DNA of 64,000 nt from Halobacillus dabanensis (GTDB lineage Bacteria; Bacillota; Bacilli; Bacillales; Halobacillaceae). The stretch is from positions 270,207 through 334,206 of the forward strand of contig NZ_FOSB01000003.1 in NCBI RefSeq assembly GCF_900114165.1, written 5' to 3'. Below are positions 1 to 7,465 of the stretch, piece after piece. Made by a program: the position numbers and the translations under genes. The notes under the pieces were generated by a model, which was given only the letters and a program-made list of their open reading frames with translations, was not told where the DNA came from and did not search any database. Position 1 is the first letter of the stretch; each line of letters opens with the position of its first letter.

Positions 1-2
1 GG

Positions 3-188
3 AGGAAGGTGTTTTTTCCTTCCGCAAGACGGATGGCTTATGACGCGAGTGTCTGGGCGCAGGAGCTGGACAAAAAGAAAAGCGCATGGCGCCGTATTGC
101 CCCTTTTGTGTATAGGGGCACTTCCAAAATTTTAAAGAAATTACAAGGGAAAGCCAATAAGTTTACGATAAAGTTACAATTCATTTAA
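3..188 (+). CDS. C-terminal fragment of an unidentified protein
   Basis: An open frame enters from the left edge and ends at TAA 186-188, giving about 61 residues. The tail is basic and looks helical, rich in Lys, Arg and Trp, and would suit a membrane-proximal or nucleic-acid-binding end. The frame stays open across the fragment while the other two plus frames stop, which is the only evidence that it is coding. I do not recognise the family. It lies 124 bp before the carboxypeptidase gene on the same strand. Confidence 0.35.
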   Translation, partial: RKVFFPSARRMAYDASVWAQELDKKKSAWRRIAPFVYRGTSKILKKLQGKANKFTIKLQFI

Positions 189-312
189 GATTAGTCTTCA
201 TTCCGTGCAATTGTGTATGTTTTCTATATACTTGTAAGTGGCAAAAAAGGTGACATTTCGACATTTTACAAGTAATTACTATTACTATCACACAGACACG
301 GGGAGTTATTAG

Positions 313-1434
313 ATGAAGAAAATGATTTTATGGATGACTATAATAAGCACACTATTACTTATATACCCTACCTTTGTTTTGGGGGCAACTAAACCAGAAA
401 CTCCGACTATTGCTAGCGATGCGGCGATCGTCCTCGAAGCTAATACAGGAAAAGTATTATATGAAAAGAATGCAACAACTCAATTGTATCCTGCCAGTTT
501 GACAAAAATTGCTACAGCTATTTATGCCATAGAACATAGTGATTTAGACCAAACGGTTACTGTCAGTGAGAAAGCCTGGAATACTGGTGGATCCAGCCTC
601 TATTTAGAAGAAGGGGAAGAAGCAAAAATGCGGGATTTGGTTGCTGGTTTGTTACTCAATTCCGGGAACGATGCCGGAGTAGCCATTGCAGAACATATGA
701 GTGGGAGTGTGGAACAATTTTCTGAAGATATGAATGATTATCTGGAAAATGAAATCGGAGTACAACAGACCCATTTTGAAAATCCGCACGGCTTGTTTGA
801 CCCCGAACATAGGACAACTGCAAAAGATTTAGCTCTCATTACAAAGCATGCGATGGAGAATAAAACGTTCAATGAAATGTACGGTGCAAAGGTAATGGAA
901 TGGGACGGAGAGAAATGGGATGCTACTCTTTATACCCATCATAAATTAATGAGAGAGGATCCTTATGAAGGGGTAACGGGTGGAAAGACAGGTTTTGTTC
1001 CACAATCCGGCTTTACATTAGCTACAAGCGCGACCCGTGAAAATACGAATCTTATCGTCATCACGATGAAAAGTGCCTTGAAAGACCAATCTTATGAGGA
1101 CACGGAGAAACTACTTGATTATGGATTCGAACACTATGAGACGACGAATATAGAGCCGGCGAAAGAATTCCAGGAGGCAAAAGATGATTTTATTTTCCCG
1201 CAGGAGGTTCCTTTCACTCATCTCAAAGAATCGGCTGTCGAGATGAAGTTAGAGGAAAATGGTCAAATGGTCATTTATGAAGATGGCGAGGAAAGAATCT
1301 CTAAACAATTAGAGAAGGTGCAAAAGGAAAGAGAACCCCAAATAAAAGAAGAGGTAGAAGAACCAAAGTGGAAAGAGTACCTCCCTTATTTTATTTTTCC
1401 TAAAGATTATTTGATCACAGAAGTTTTATATTAG
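313..1434 (+). CDS. Serine-type D-Ala-D-Ala carboxypeptidase (peptidase S11, DacF-like)
   Basis: This is a penicillin-binding carboxypeptidase that trims the terminal D-Ala from peptidoglycan stem peptides outside the membrane. A signal peptide covers about residues 1-24. The three active-site motifs are all present in order: SLTK (Ser62, Lys65), SGN (117-119) and KTG (225-227). The length, 373 aa, is normal for the family. The C-terminal ~100 residues form the usual acidic, Lys/Glu-rich PBP5-like domain and end in an aromatic tail that could sit at the membrane. The ATG has GGGGAG seven bases upstream. In Bacillus subtilis dacF precedes spoIIA; no spoIIA genes follow here, so a sporulation role cannot be inferred from context. 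A strong terminator lies 80 bp downstream. Confidence 0.93.
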   Translation: MKKMILWMTIISTLLLIYPTFVLGATKPETPTIASDAAIVLEANTGKVLYEKNATTQLYPASLTKIATAIYAIEHSDLDQTVTVSEKAWNTGGSSLYLEEGEEAKMRDLVAGLLLNSGNDAGVAIAEHMSGSVEQFSEDMNDYLENEIGVQQTHFENPHGLFDPEHRTTAKDLALITKHAMENKTFNEMYGAKVMEWDGEKWDATLYTHHKLMREDPYEGVTGGKTGFVPQSGFTLATSATRENTNLIVITMKSALKDQSYEDTEKLLDYGFEHYETTNIEPAKEFQEAKDDFIFPQEVPFTHLKESAVEMKLEENGQMVIYEDGEERISKQLEKVQKEREPQIKEEVEEPKWKEYLPYFIFPKDYLITEVLY

Positions 1435-1513
1435 ACGGATGGTGAGACTAAGGGAAACGTGTACTTGGGATCACAAGTATATATGATTTCATTCTCTGGT
1501 ATTCTATTGATTA

Positions 1514-1547
1514 GAACTTCCCTATTGTTGGGAGGTTCTTTTTTTTT
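1514..1547 (+). terminator. Rho-independent terminator after the carboxypeptidase gene
   Basis: A 9-bp stem (GAACTTCCC / GGGAGGTTC, one G-U pair) with a 7-base loop is followed by nine T residues. Confidence 0.9.
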
Positions 1548-1856
1548 CATCTAGGAAATGTTTCATGATTGCGGGTGATAGGTTCTGCATAGCGACATTC
1601 GGATCCAACCTAGAGTAAAGCAGCCCGTCTTATGGGGGGAGATCATTTTCTTCCGCCTGGTCTTTTTATGCTTCCTGTCTGTCCGCGCGCTTGAGCATTT
1701 AGCCCTTGGAGTTCTTGGTTTGCAGAATAAGGGGACCAGGTTCTAAAGGGAAAATAAAGAACTCGAGGTTTTATCTGTGTTAATAGATATGGAAAAGAGG
1801 AGAAGTGGCTGAGAAAGTGGAAATAGTTTACTAGAATCCTATGAAAGGTGAGAGGC
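1548..1856. other. Gene-free stretch, content unassigned
   Basis: About 300 bp between the terminator and the next gene. Neither strand has an open frame with a convincing ribosome-binding site. The part around 1650-1700 is more GC-rich than its surroundings. I see no riboswitch or tRNA that I can name. A small RNA is possible but nothing in the sequence proves it. Confidence 0.3.
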
Positions 1857-2288
1857 ATGATGGCATATGAACTGAAAACGAAAGAAAACGATCGAAGTGT
1901 CCTTGAGTTCATTGAGGCGGCAGTAGACAAACCTAAAAAACGGGAGGATGCCTATCGATTATTAGATATTTTCACAGTGACAACAGTGTATGAAGCGAAA
2001 ATGTGGGGGGCGTCTATCATTGGATTCGGTTCTTACCATTATATATATAAGACCGGCCATGAAGGAGATGCACCACTTGTCGGCTTTTCTCCGCGCAAAG
2101 CGAACATTAGTCTTTACTTTGCCACAGGAGATCCGGACCGTGAAGCTCTATTGAATAAGTTCGGTAAGCACAAATCTGGTAAAGCGTGTGTGTACATTAA
2201 TAAAGTGGATGATATTGATGAGGAGGTTTTACGTGAACTCATTCGTCAATCGGTTGCATTTTTACAAAAGACGTATCCGCAGAGTTAG
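1857..2288 (+). CDS. DUF1801 domain protein
   Basis: A 143-residue cytoplasmic protein with the DUF1801 pattern: an N-terminal helix, an Arg/Glu-rich second helix, a central Trp-Gly-x-Ser-Ile-Ile-Gly-Phe-Gly segment, a Gly-Phe-Ser-Pro-Arg-Lys turn and a C-terminal helix. The biochemical role of this family is not established. An in-frame GTG lies at 1848, but the site AAAGGTGAGAGG sits just before the paired ATG codons at 1857 and 1860, so I start at 1857. The gene is flanked by terminators on both sides and is therefore probably monocistronic. Confidence 0.8.
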   Translation: MMAYELKTKENDRSVLEFIEAAVDKPKKREDAYRLLDIFTVTTVYEAKMWGASIIGFGSYHYIYKTGHEGDAPLVGFSPRKANISLYFATGDPDREALLNKFGKHKSGKACVYINKVDDIDEEVLRELIRQSVAFLQKTYPQS

Positions 2289-2304
2289 TCTCCTTAATGA
2301 AAAG

Positions 2305-2334
2305 TAGCATGGGCTCTGGTACCATGCTATTTTT
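2305..2334 (+). terminator. Terminator after the DUF1801 gene
   Basis: A perfect 8-bp stem (TAGCATGG / CCATGCTA) with a 9-base loop is followed by TTTTT. Its position rules out an upstream start near 2297 for the next gene. Confidence 0.85.
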
Positions 2335-2371
2335 ATGCTATTATAGGCAGGTCTATGAAAAGAGGGATGAT

Positions 2372-3082
2372 ATGAAAAAGAAATGGTTGATCGGTGGAAT
2401 CATCCTTGTGTCCACTCTCCTGCTCCTTTATGGTACATATGAATGGATGAATGCCCGGAGTTTCCAACTGTTTGGTGGGGTGACTGACAGAGTGGAAACA
2501 GAGAAGAAAATTGTTGCATTAACATTCGATGATGGACCAACAGAAAACGCTCAAGAAATCCTGTCATTGTTAGAAGAATATGATGTGAAAACTACTTTTT
2601 TTGTGAATGGGAAAGATCTTGAGGAGAATATGGAAATAGGAAAAGAGATCAATGAGGCTGGACATCAACTTGGCAATCATACATATTCCCATGAACCTAT
2701 GGTGTTCAAGCGGTACTCTTTTTATAAAGAGGAAGTTCAGAAGACGAATGAGCTGATCCGCCGAACAGGTTATGAAAAGAAAATCGATTTTAGACCTCCC
2801 TATGGGAAGAAGCTTGCCGGCTTACCTTATTACTTGAAAGAACAAGGTATGGATACAATCATGTGGGATATAGAACCAGATACCTACCACACGTCTTCAA
2901 CTGGGAAAGTTTCATTTGTAGCAGAAAACATTCAGCCAGGATCTATCATTTTGTTCCATCCGATGTATATGGAAGTGGAATCAGCGCTTTCGACAATTGA
3001 AGGTATAATCGAAACGTTATCAGAAAAAGGGTATACATTCGTCACTGTGGATGAGTTACAAAAAGAGGAGCAAGATGATTGA
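2372..3082 (+). CDS. Polysaccharide deacetylase, membrane-anchored
   Basis: A carbohydrate esterase 4 (NodB homology) protein that should remove N-acetyl groups from a cell-wall or surface glycan. It is 236 aa, with an N-terminal membrane anchor at about residues 4-26 and then the catalytic domain. Motif 1 (Thr-Phe-Asp-Asp-Gly-Pro) gives the catalytic base and metal Asp. Motif 2 (His-Thr-Tyr-Ser-His) gives the two metal His. Motif 3 (Arg-Pro-Pro-Tyr-Gly) follows, and a late Leu-Phe-His-Pro supplies the final active-site His. All catalytic residues are therefore present. The ATG at 2372 is preceded by AGAGGGATGAT. It acts outside the cytoplasm; the exact glycan cannot be told from sequence. 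Confidence 0.92.
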   Translation: MKKKWLIGGIILVSTLLLLYGTYEWMNARSFQLFGGVTDRVETEKKIVALTFDDGPTENAQEILSLLEEYDVKTTFFVNGKDLEENMEIGKEINEAGHQLGNHTYSHEPMVFKRYSFYKEEVQKTNELIRRTGYEKKIDFRPPYGKKLAGLPYYLKEQGMDTIMWDIEPDTYHTSSTGKVSFVAENIQPGSIILFHPMYMEVESALSTIEGIIETLSEKGYTFVTVDELQKEEQDD

Positions 3083-3151
3083 CCGGATAATTACTTAGAT
3101 CAATAATATTTAGAGTGGAATTTTTTCTTGTCTGGCTCTATCCCTTCATTT

Positions 3152-3186
3152 TTTATAAAAATCCCATACGCATCCTTGCGTATGGG
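3152..3186 (-). terminator. Terminator for the minus-strand small-protein genes
   Basis: A perfect 10-bp stem (CCCATACGCA / TGCGTATGGG, 4-base loop) at 3163-3186 is followed on the minus strand by ATTTTTAT. It is 7 bp beyond the stop of the 38-residue gene. It may also stop transcripts coming from the plus strand. Confidence 0.75.
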
Positions 3187-3192
3187 AGAGGG

Positions 3193-3309
3193 TTATTTTT
3201 TATGGAAAAACTCAAGAAAAGCATGATAGATTTCTGTCCCTTGATATGACAGCAAAGATAATGCTGTCAGTGAGAACATTGCAATCATAATCATTCTGAA
3301 CCAGATCAT
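3193..3309 (-). CDS. Small membrane protein, 38 aa
   Basis: A very short gene. On the minus strand a near-perfect ribosome-binding site (AAAGGAGGT) lies seven bases before an ATG at 3309. The frame runs 38 codons to TAA and is closed by a strong terminator. The product starts Met-Ile-Trp-Phe-Arg, has one hydrophobic segment at about residues 6-21, and ends in two Lys. It lies 40 bp downstream of the 100-residue secreted or membrane protein on the same strand, so the two are probably co-transcribed. I do not recognise the family. The combination of site, frame and terminator is the evidence that it is real. Confidence 0.7.
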   Translation of the reverse strand: MIWFRMIMIAMFSLTALSLLSYQGTEIYHAFLEFFHKK

Positions 3310-3349
3310 TGGTGTGACCTCCTTTGATTGTTTGCTTGAATTGGCAACA

Positions 3350-3652
3350 TCAAAGGTTATGAATCACGTAATTCGATTGGTAAAAGGTGGGGTTCAGGAA
3401 AAATAACTTACGAAAAGGACGTCCGGATTTGCTTGTTTCTTGAACCACGGTACTCACTAATAGGATAAAGACAGCGAAAGCACTAATGATTGCTTTTTTA
3501 TCTGAATGATCATCTGTATTCGGTGAGTATTCAGCTAGAGTGCTTTCCTGAACGTCACCTTTGAAATAGCCGCTGTGTTGGTCGCCATGTGTAAAAGGCA
3601 ACGATAATAGGAGAAACAGGAAGACGATTCCAAAGGTTAAGTGTCTTTTCAT
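3350..3652 (-). CDS. Small membrane-associated protein of unknown function
   Basis: A 100-residue protein with a hydrophobic N-terminal signal or anchor (residues 5-22), a polar acidic middle segment rich in Asp, Ser and His, and a second hydrophobic helix at about residues 56-70. The C-terminus is aromatic (Phe-Phe-Leu-Asn-Pro-Thr-Phe-Tyr). The predicted topology is two spans with a short extracellular loop. I start at the ATG at 3652, eight bases after AAGGGAG, rather than at a GTG nine bases upstream. No family is recognised. Confidence 0.6.
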   Translation of the reverse strand: MKRHLTFGIVFLFLLLSLPFTHGDQHSGYFKGDVQESTLAEYSPNTDDHSDKKAIISAFAVFILLVSTVVQETSKSGRPFRKLFFLNPTFYQSNYVIHNL

Positions 3653-3875
3653 ACAAAGCACTCCCTTATTCTATGAATATATCCATTTTACATGATGAAC
3701 TTAAAATCGCAAGAGAAAAGGCTGTCGATTGAAGTTCTTTGATACATTATGCAGGAGATGAAAAGAGTAGTACCTTGGTGTGGTGAAAATGGGTGAAGAC
3801 AGATACTTAATTTTTCGGTAAGCTGATATGAGAACTTTCCATAGAGTTCGAAGGGTTTTGTTAGGAGGTACGTAG

Positions 3876-5627
3876 ATGAATCATGAAAATAGGCGGGAAG
3901 AGGACTCACGATATAAAGTTGCGAATAAGGAGGCACTTATCGGTGTCGGTCTCGTCGTGCTCAACTTTATTTTGTGGTATGGATTCGCCTATGGGCTCGG
4001 TTCAGGGCCTGTAGAAGAATACAATTACATATTCGGTCTTCCTGCCTGGTTTTTTTATAGTTGTATTGTGGTGACCATCGTCATCTTTATTCTTGTTATT
4101 CTCTCGGTCGTCTTTTTATTCAAAGAAGTTCCACTTGAGGATGAAGAGGGGGGGAGGGAAATGAACTGGGAAGTCGTCATTCCACTGTTGATTTTTCTTG
4201 TCATTATCTTTTTTATCGGTTTTTATGCGTCGAAATATTTAAAGACAACCGCAGATTTTCTTCAGGAGTATTTTCTCGGCAGCCGTCAATTGGGCGGCTT
4301 CATTCTCGCGATGACAATGGTCGCGACCTATGGAAGTGCAAGCAGCTTCGTGGGAGGGCCAGGTGTCGCTTATACGATGGGGCTCGGATGGGTTTTGCTT
4401 TCGATGACACAACTTGCGACAGGGTATTTTGTCCTGTCTGTGCTCGGGAAAAAATTCGCCATCATGGCAAGAAAAATCCGTGCGGTGACACTGATTGACT
4501 TTTTGAAGGAGCGTTATCAAAGCAAGTGGGTCGTCATTTTGTCTGCCACTAGTATCATCATCTTTCTTTTTTCTGCAATGGCTGCCCAGTGGGTCGGTGG
4601 GGCAAGGTTAATTGAATCGCTTACGGGGCTTTCTTATACAGCCGCATTGTTTATATTTGCCGTATCGGTCCTTGTCTACGTCATCATTGGCGGCTTCCGG
4701 GCTGTTGCCATCACAGATACGGTGCAAGGAGTTGTTATGTTTTTTGGCACGTTGATCATCCTTATCGGTACCATTATCGCAGGTGGGGGCGTGGAGAATA
4801 TCGTGTCCGATTTAGCTGCGGAAAATCCTGACTTAATTTCGCCTTATGGGGCAGATGGATCGCTTACACCATTGTACGTGTCTTCTTTCTGGATTCTAGT
4901 CGGTGTCGGTGTTGTCGGTTTGCCCCAAGTCGCTGTCCGTGCAATGAGTTATAAAAGTTCCCGAGGCATGCACCGGGCGTTGATCATCGGCACGGCCGTG
5001 GTTGGCTTCATTATGCTCGGCATGCACTTAGCAGGTGTATTCGCCCGCCCTGTGTTGCCTGGTATTGAAGTTGGTGATACGGTCATGCCGCGCATTGCGA
5101 TGGAAGTCCTTCCAGGCTGGCTTGCAGGGATCGTATTAGCTGCTCCTATGGCGGCGATCATGTCGACAGTCGATTCCTTGTTGTTGCTCGTCAGTTCAGC
5201 AGTCGTAAAAGATGTGTACTTGAATTATGTTAAGCCGGGAGCGGATGACAAGACAGTCAAACGTTTCAGTATTACGGTGACAACAGTAATCGGTCTGCTT
5301 GTGTTTGCTATGGCAATCCAACCGCCGGACTTGTTGATTTGGTTGAACTTGTTCGCTTTTGGAGGGTTAGAAGCGGCGTTCATCTGGCCGGTAGTCATGG
5401 GGCTATATTGGAAGAAGGGGAATGCGAGCGGGGCCATGGCTTCCATTGTGACGGGGGTAGGGAGTTATATCGTTTTTCATAGTTTCATGCCGAATGCGTT
5501 TGGGATGCACACTGTCGTGCTTCCTGTCGTTTTGAGCTTCTTAGCATATGTTGGCGTCAGTTTGCTGACAGTGAAGCAACACGCAGAAGTTCAGAAGCAG
5601 GTGTTTCAAAAATTATGGAGTTCTTAA
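3876..5627 (+). CDS. panF: YhdT-PanF fusion, sodium/pantothenate symporter
   Basis: A sodium:solute symporter of the SSS family, most like PanF, which imports pantothenate (the coenzyme A precursor) with Na+. The symporter covers about residues 96-583, with about 13 membrane spans and the characteristic early Gly-Ser-Arg-Gln-Leu-Gly-Gly and Tyr-Gly-Ser-Ala-Ser-Ser-Phe segments. Residues 1-95 are a complete YhdT (DUF997) unit of two spans ending in Val-Pro-Leu-Glu-Asp-Glu. In Escherichia coli yhdT and panF are separate neighbours. Here they share one frame with no stop between them. An internal ATG at 4161 (residue 96) has GGGGGGAGG four bases upstream, so PanF alone may also be made. A terminator follows immediately. 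Confidence 0.88.
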   Translation: MNHENRREEDSRYKVANKEALIGVGLVVLNFILWYGFAYGLGSGPVEEYNYIFGLPAWFFYSCIVVTIVIFILVILSVVFLFKEVPLEDEEGGREMNWEVVIPLLIFLVIIFFIGFYASKYLKTTADFLQEYFLGSRQLGGFILAMTMVATYGSASSFVGGPGVAYTMGLGWVLLSMTQLATGYFVLSVLGKKFAIMARKIRAVTLIDFLKERYQSKWVVILSATSIIIFLFSAMAAQWVGGARLIESLTGLSYTAALFIFAVSVLVYVIIGGFRAVAITDTVQGVVMFFGTLIILIGTIIAGGGVENIVSDLAAENPDLISPYGADGSLTPLYVSSFWILVGVGVVGLPQVAVRAMSYKSSRGMHRALIIGTAVVGFIMLGMHLAGVFARPVLPGIEVGDTVMPRIAMEVLPGWLAGIVLAAPMAAIMSTVDSLLLLVSSAVVKDVYLNYVKPGADDKTVKRFSITVTTVIGLLVFAMAIQPPDLLIWLNLFAFGGLEAAFIWPVVMGLYWKKGNASGAMASIVTGVGSYIVFHSFMPNAFGMHTVVLPVVLSFLAYVGVSLLTVKQHAEVQKQVFQKLWSS

Positions 5628-5634
5628 TTACTGG

Positions 5635-5663
5635 GGGATGGAACGGTGGTTCTGTCCCTTTTT
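5635..5663 (+). terminator. Terminator after panF
   Basis: A 10-bp stem (GGGATGGAAC / GTTCTGTCCC, two wobble pairs) with loop GGTG is followed by TTTTT. Confidence 0.85.
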
Positions 5664-5762
5664 AACTTGTGAAAAAAAGACAAATTTAAGGGAGGAAGAA
5701 TGCGGAAGATAAAGAATCAATAGTTTAGCAAGAAGTAAAGGGTGGAGAAAGGAAGAGTTACG

Positions 5763-6530
5763 ATGATAGATGTCATTGATTTTCCCAGTCGAAGGTTTAA
5801 TCAAGAGCGGAGGGTGCGGATCTTTCGATCAGATGTCAGTAACAAACCGTTGCCTGTTCTTTACATGCATGATGGGCAAAATGTATTTTGTGATGAAGAT
5901 GCAATCGGAGGAGTCTCTCTTCAACTAAAACAGCACTTAGATGAAAAAACGGAAGTAATTGTTGTAGCTATCGATCAGATCCCTGAATGTCGTGCTGATG
6001 AATATTGTCCCTGGGTCCATGGGAGATTTTGCGAAAGGATGCTAGGGGAACGTAGTGTTCGTGGCGGAGATGGAAAAGAGTATATTGAATTTATCACCCA
6101 TGAATTGAAGCCGTGGGTCGATCACCAATATCCGACACGAAGGAATCGTACAGCAATGGCCGGTATATCCTTAGGCGGACTTATTTCTCTTTATGCCGGA
6201 TGTATCTACCCTCATATCTACCAAAATATTATGGTACTCTCTTCTGCCTTTTTCAGAAATCAGGAAGAATTGGAAGGATTAATTAGAAGGTCAGACTTAT
6301 CGCAGTTGGAGCATATTTATATGGATTGGGGAACTGCGGAGTCAGAAAAACCTTTCATCAATGAAGCTTTTTTACAATCTAATGAGCGAATATATGAACT
6401 TTTGAAATCCAAAGGTGTGCAGGTGGAAAAGGAAGTCGTCTTTGGCGATAAGCATCTTTACTCTTGCTTTCAATCAAGAGTCCACCATAAATTTAATTCC
6501 TTCCTAAGAGCTGTCAAAGGTGATTTTTAA
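5763..6530 (+). CDS. Putative esterase (PF00756, esterase D / Fes-like fold)
   Basis: A 255-residue alpha/beta hydrolase of the putative esterase family that includes ferri-siderophore esterases, S-formylglutathione hydrolases and mycolyltransferases. The nucleophile elbow Gly-Ile-Ser-Leu-Gly-Gly is in the middle, preceded by a Tyr-Met-His-Asp-Gly-Gln-Asn segment typical of the family's oxyanion region. A late Asp-Lys-His-Leu-Tyr supplies the catalytic His. There is no signal peptide, so it acts in the cytoplasm. AAAGGAAGA lies before the ATG at 5763; a GTG at 5742 lies before that site and is less likely. The substrate is unknown. A siderophore link is possible because a siderophore operon lies 12 kb away, but nothing connects them directly. 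Confidence 0.8.
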   Translation: MIDVIDFPSRRFNQERRVRIFRSDVSNKPLPVLYMHDGQNVFCDEDAIGGVSLQLKQHLDEKTEVIVVAIDQIPECRADEYCPWVHGRFCERMLGERSVRGGDGKEYIEFITHELKPWVDHQYPTRRNRTAMAGISLGGLISLYAGCIYPHIYQNIMVLSSAFFRNQEELEGLIRRSDLSQLEHIYMDWGTAESEKPFINEAFLQSNERIYELLKSKGVQVEKEVVFGDKHLYSCFQSRVHHKFNSFLRAVKGDF

Positions 6531-6785
6531 GATTTATACATACCACCATTTTAAAGAGCAAGAAAAGGAAACGAAAGCTTTTGTAATAGTATGCTTTTTG
6601 GAGTGTTTTGGCTTTATTGATCATCCTATGAACCATGGCTTGAACAAGATAGAAAGCGGGGAGGTGCCGTGCTTTTTTATAAATTGAATGGGTAAGGGTA
6701 TCGGGTTATTATGAGGAAGAAAGCATACTGCGTTAATTTCTTATGAAACAATGTTGGAGGAAACGGCCAAAGGGGGAATTTGGAT

Positions 6786-7187
6786 TTGAAATTATTTGCA
6801 AACATATTGACAGCCATTATCTCGCCTATCGTATTAGCAATTGCTATAAATGTATTCATCACCCCTGAAGGTGTTGACCTTTCCTTGGTGGTATTCATCT
6901 ATTCCTTACCTGTCTTTTTGATTATAGGCATACCTGTGTCTATTCTGATCAAACAGATGACGAAAAAAATGGATAGGGTTTGGAAGAGGTTCTTAACGGA
7001 AATATTGTTATTCACCATTGCCGGCTTAGGGGTAGGCGGTGTATTCGTATGGTCAGCCAGTTTGGATACCGGCGACTATCAACCAATCCTATTATTAATG
7101 ACCGGATCTTCTCTCCTTTATTACTTTATATTAACGGTTACGATGTATGCAAAGAGGCTGGATAAAGAGTTTGCGGAAAGAAAGTAG
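6786..7187 (+). CDS. Four-span membrane protein of unknown function
   Basis: A 133-residue integral membrane protein. Four hydrophobic segments can be seen at about residues 5-25, 30-52, 68-90 and 98-118, with a Lys-rich loop between spans 2 and 3 and a Lys/Arg-rich C-terminus that should be cytoplasmic. It has no enzymatic motif and I do not recognise it. The best-spaced start is the TTG at 6786, eight bases after AGGGGGA; a TTG at 6780 is also possible. It is followed after 44 bp by another small gene on the same strand and probably shares its transcript. Confidence 0.6.
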   Translation: MKLFANILTAIISPIVLAIAINVFITPEGVDLSLVVFIYSLPVFLIIGIPVSILIKQMTKKMDRVWKRFLTEILLFTIAGLGVGGVFVWSASLDTGDYQPILLLMTGSSLLYYFILTVTMYAKRLDKEFAERK

Positions 7188-7231
7188 AAGAACCCTGCTC
7201 CAAGGGAAAGTTTACATAAGGAGGTGGGTGG

Positions 7232-7375
7232 ATGAGGGAACCATTTAACGATGTAATAGACCATAAGCAAACAGTCGAAGGGTATCCAACAGGGCGTAGA
7301 CGGAAACTTCCAATTAAGGTTCGTTCCTTTATCCCCATGCTTTCGATTGGATTAATAGGGAATATGTTCTTGTAA
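7232..7375 (+). CDS. Small basic protein, 47 aa
   Basis: A 47-codon gene with a strong ribosome-binding site (AAGGAGGTGGG) seven bases before the ATG. The first half is hydrophilic and carries a Gly-Arg-Arg-Arg-Lys basic patch. The last ~15 residues are hydrophobic and end in Phe-Leu, so it may be tail-anchored. It lies downstream of the four-span membrane protein gene. The family is unknown. Support comes from the ribosome-binding site and its position before a hairpin at 7391-7412. Confidence 0.5.
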   Translation: MREPFNDVIDHKQTVEGYPTGRRRKLPIKVRSFIPMLSIGLIGNMFL

Positions 7376-7390
7376 TCGAAAAGGAAAAGC

Positions 7391-7412
7391 TCAGGGTCGA
7401 GCTGGACCCTGA
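7391..7412 (-). terminator. Hairpin terminator between converging genes
   Basis: A perfect 8-bp stem (TCAGGGTC / GACCCTGA) with a 6-base loop. On the minus strand it is followed by a T-rich run (GAGCTTTTCCTTTTC), so it best serves the amidohydrolase gene that ends at 7466. On the plus strand the tail is weak. Confidence 0.6.
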
Positions 7413-7465
7413 ACCCATTATTTGTGTTTCTGCGTGTGTTTTTAGATAAGGGAAGAACCTTACTC

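Noticed and set aside
1548-1856. A structured RNA or riboswitch in the gap before the DUF1801 gene
   Set aside because: No recognisable motif or paired helices of a known class could be found by eye.
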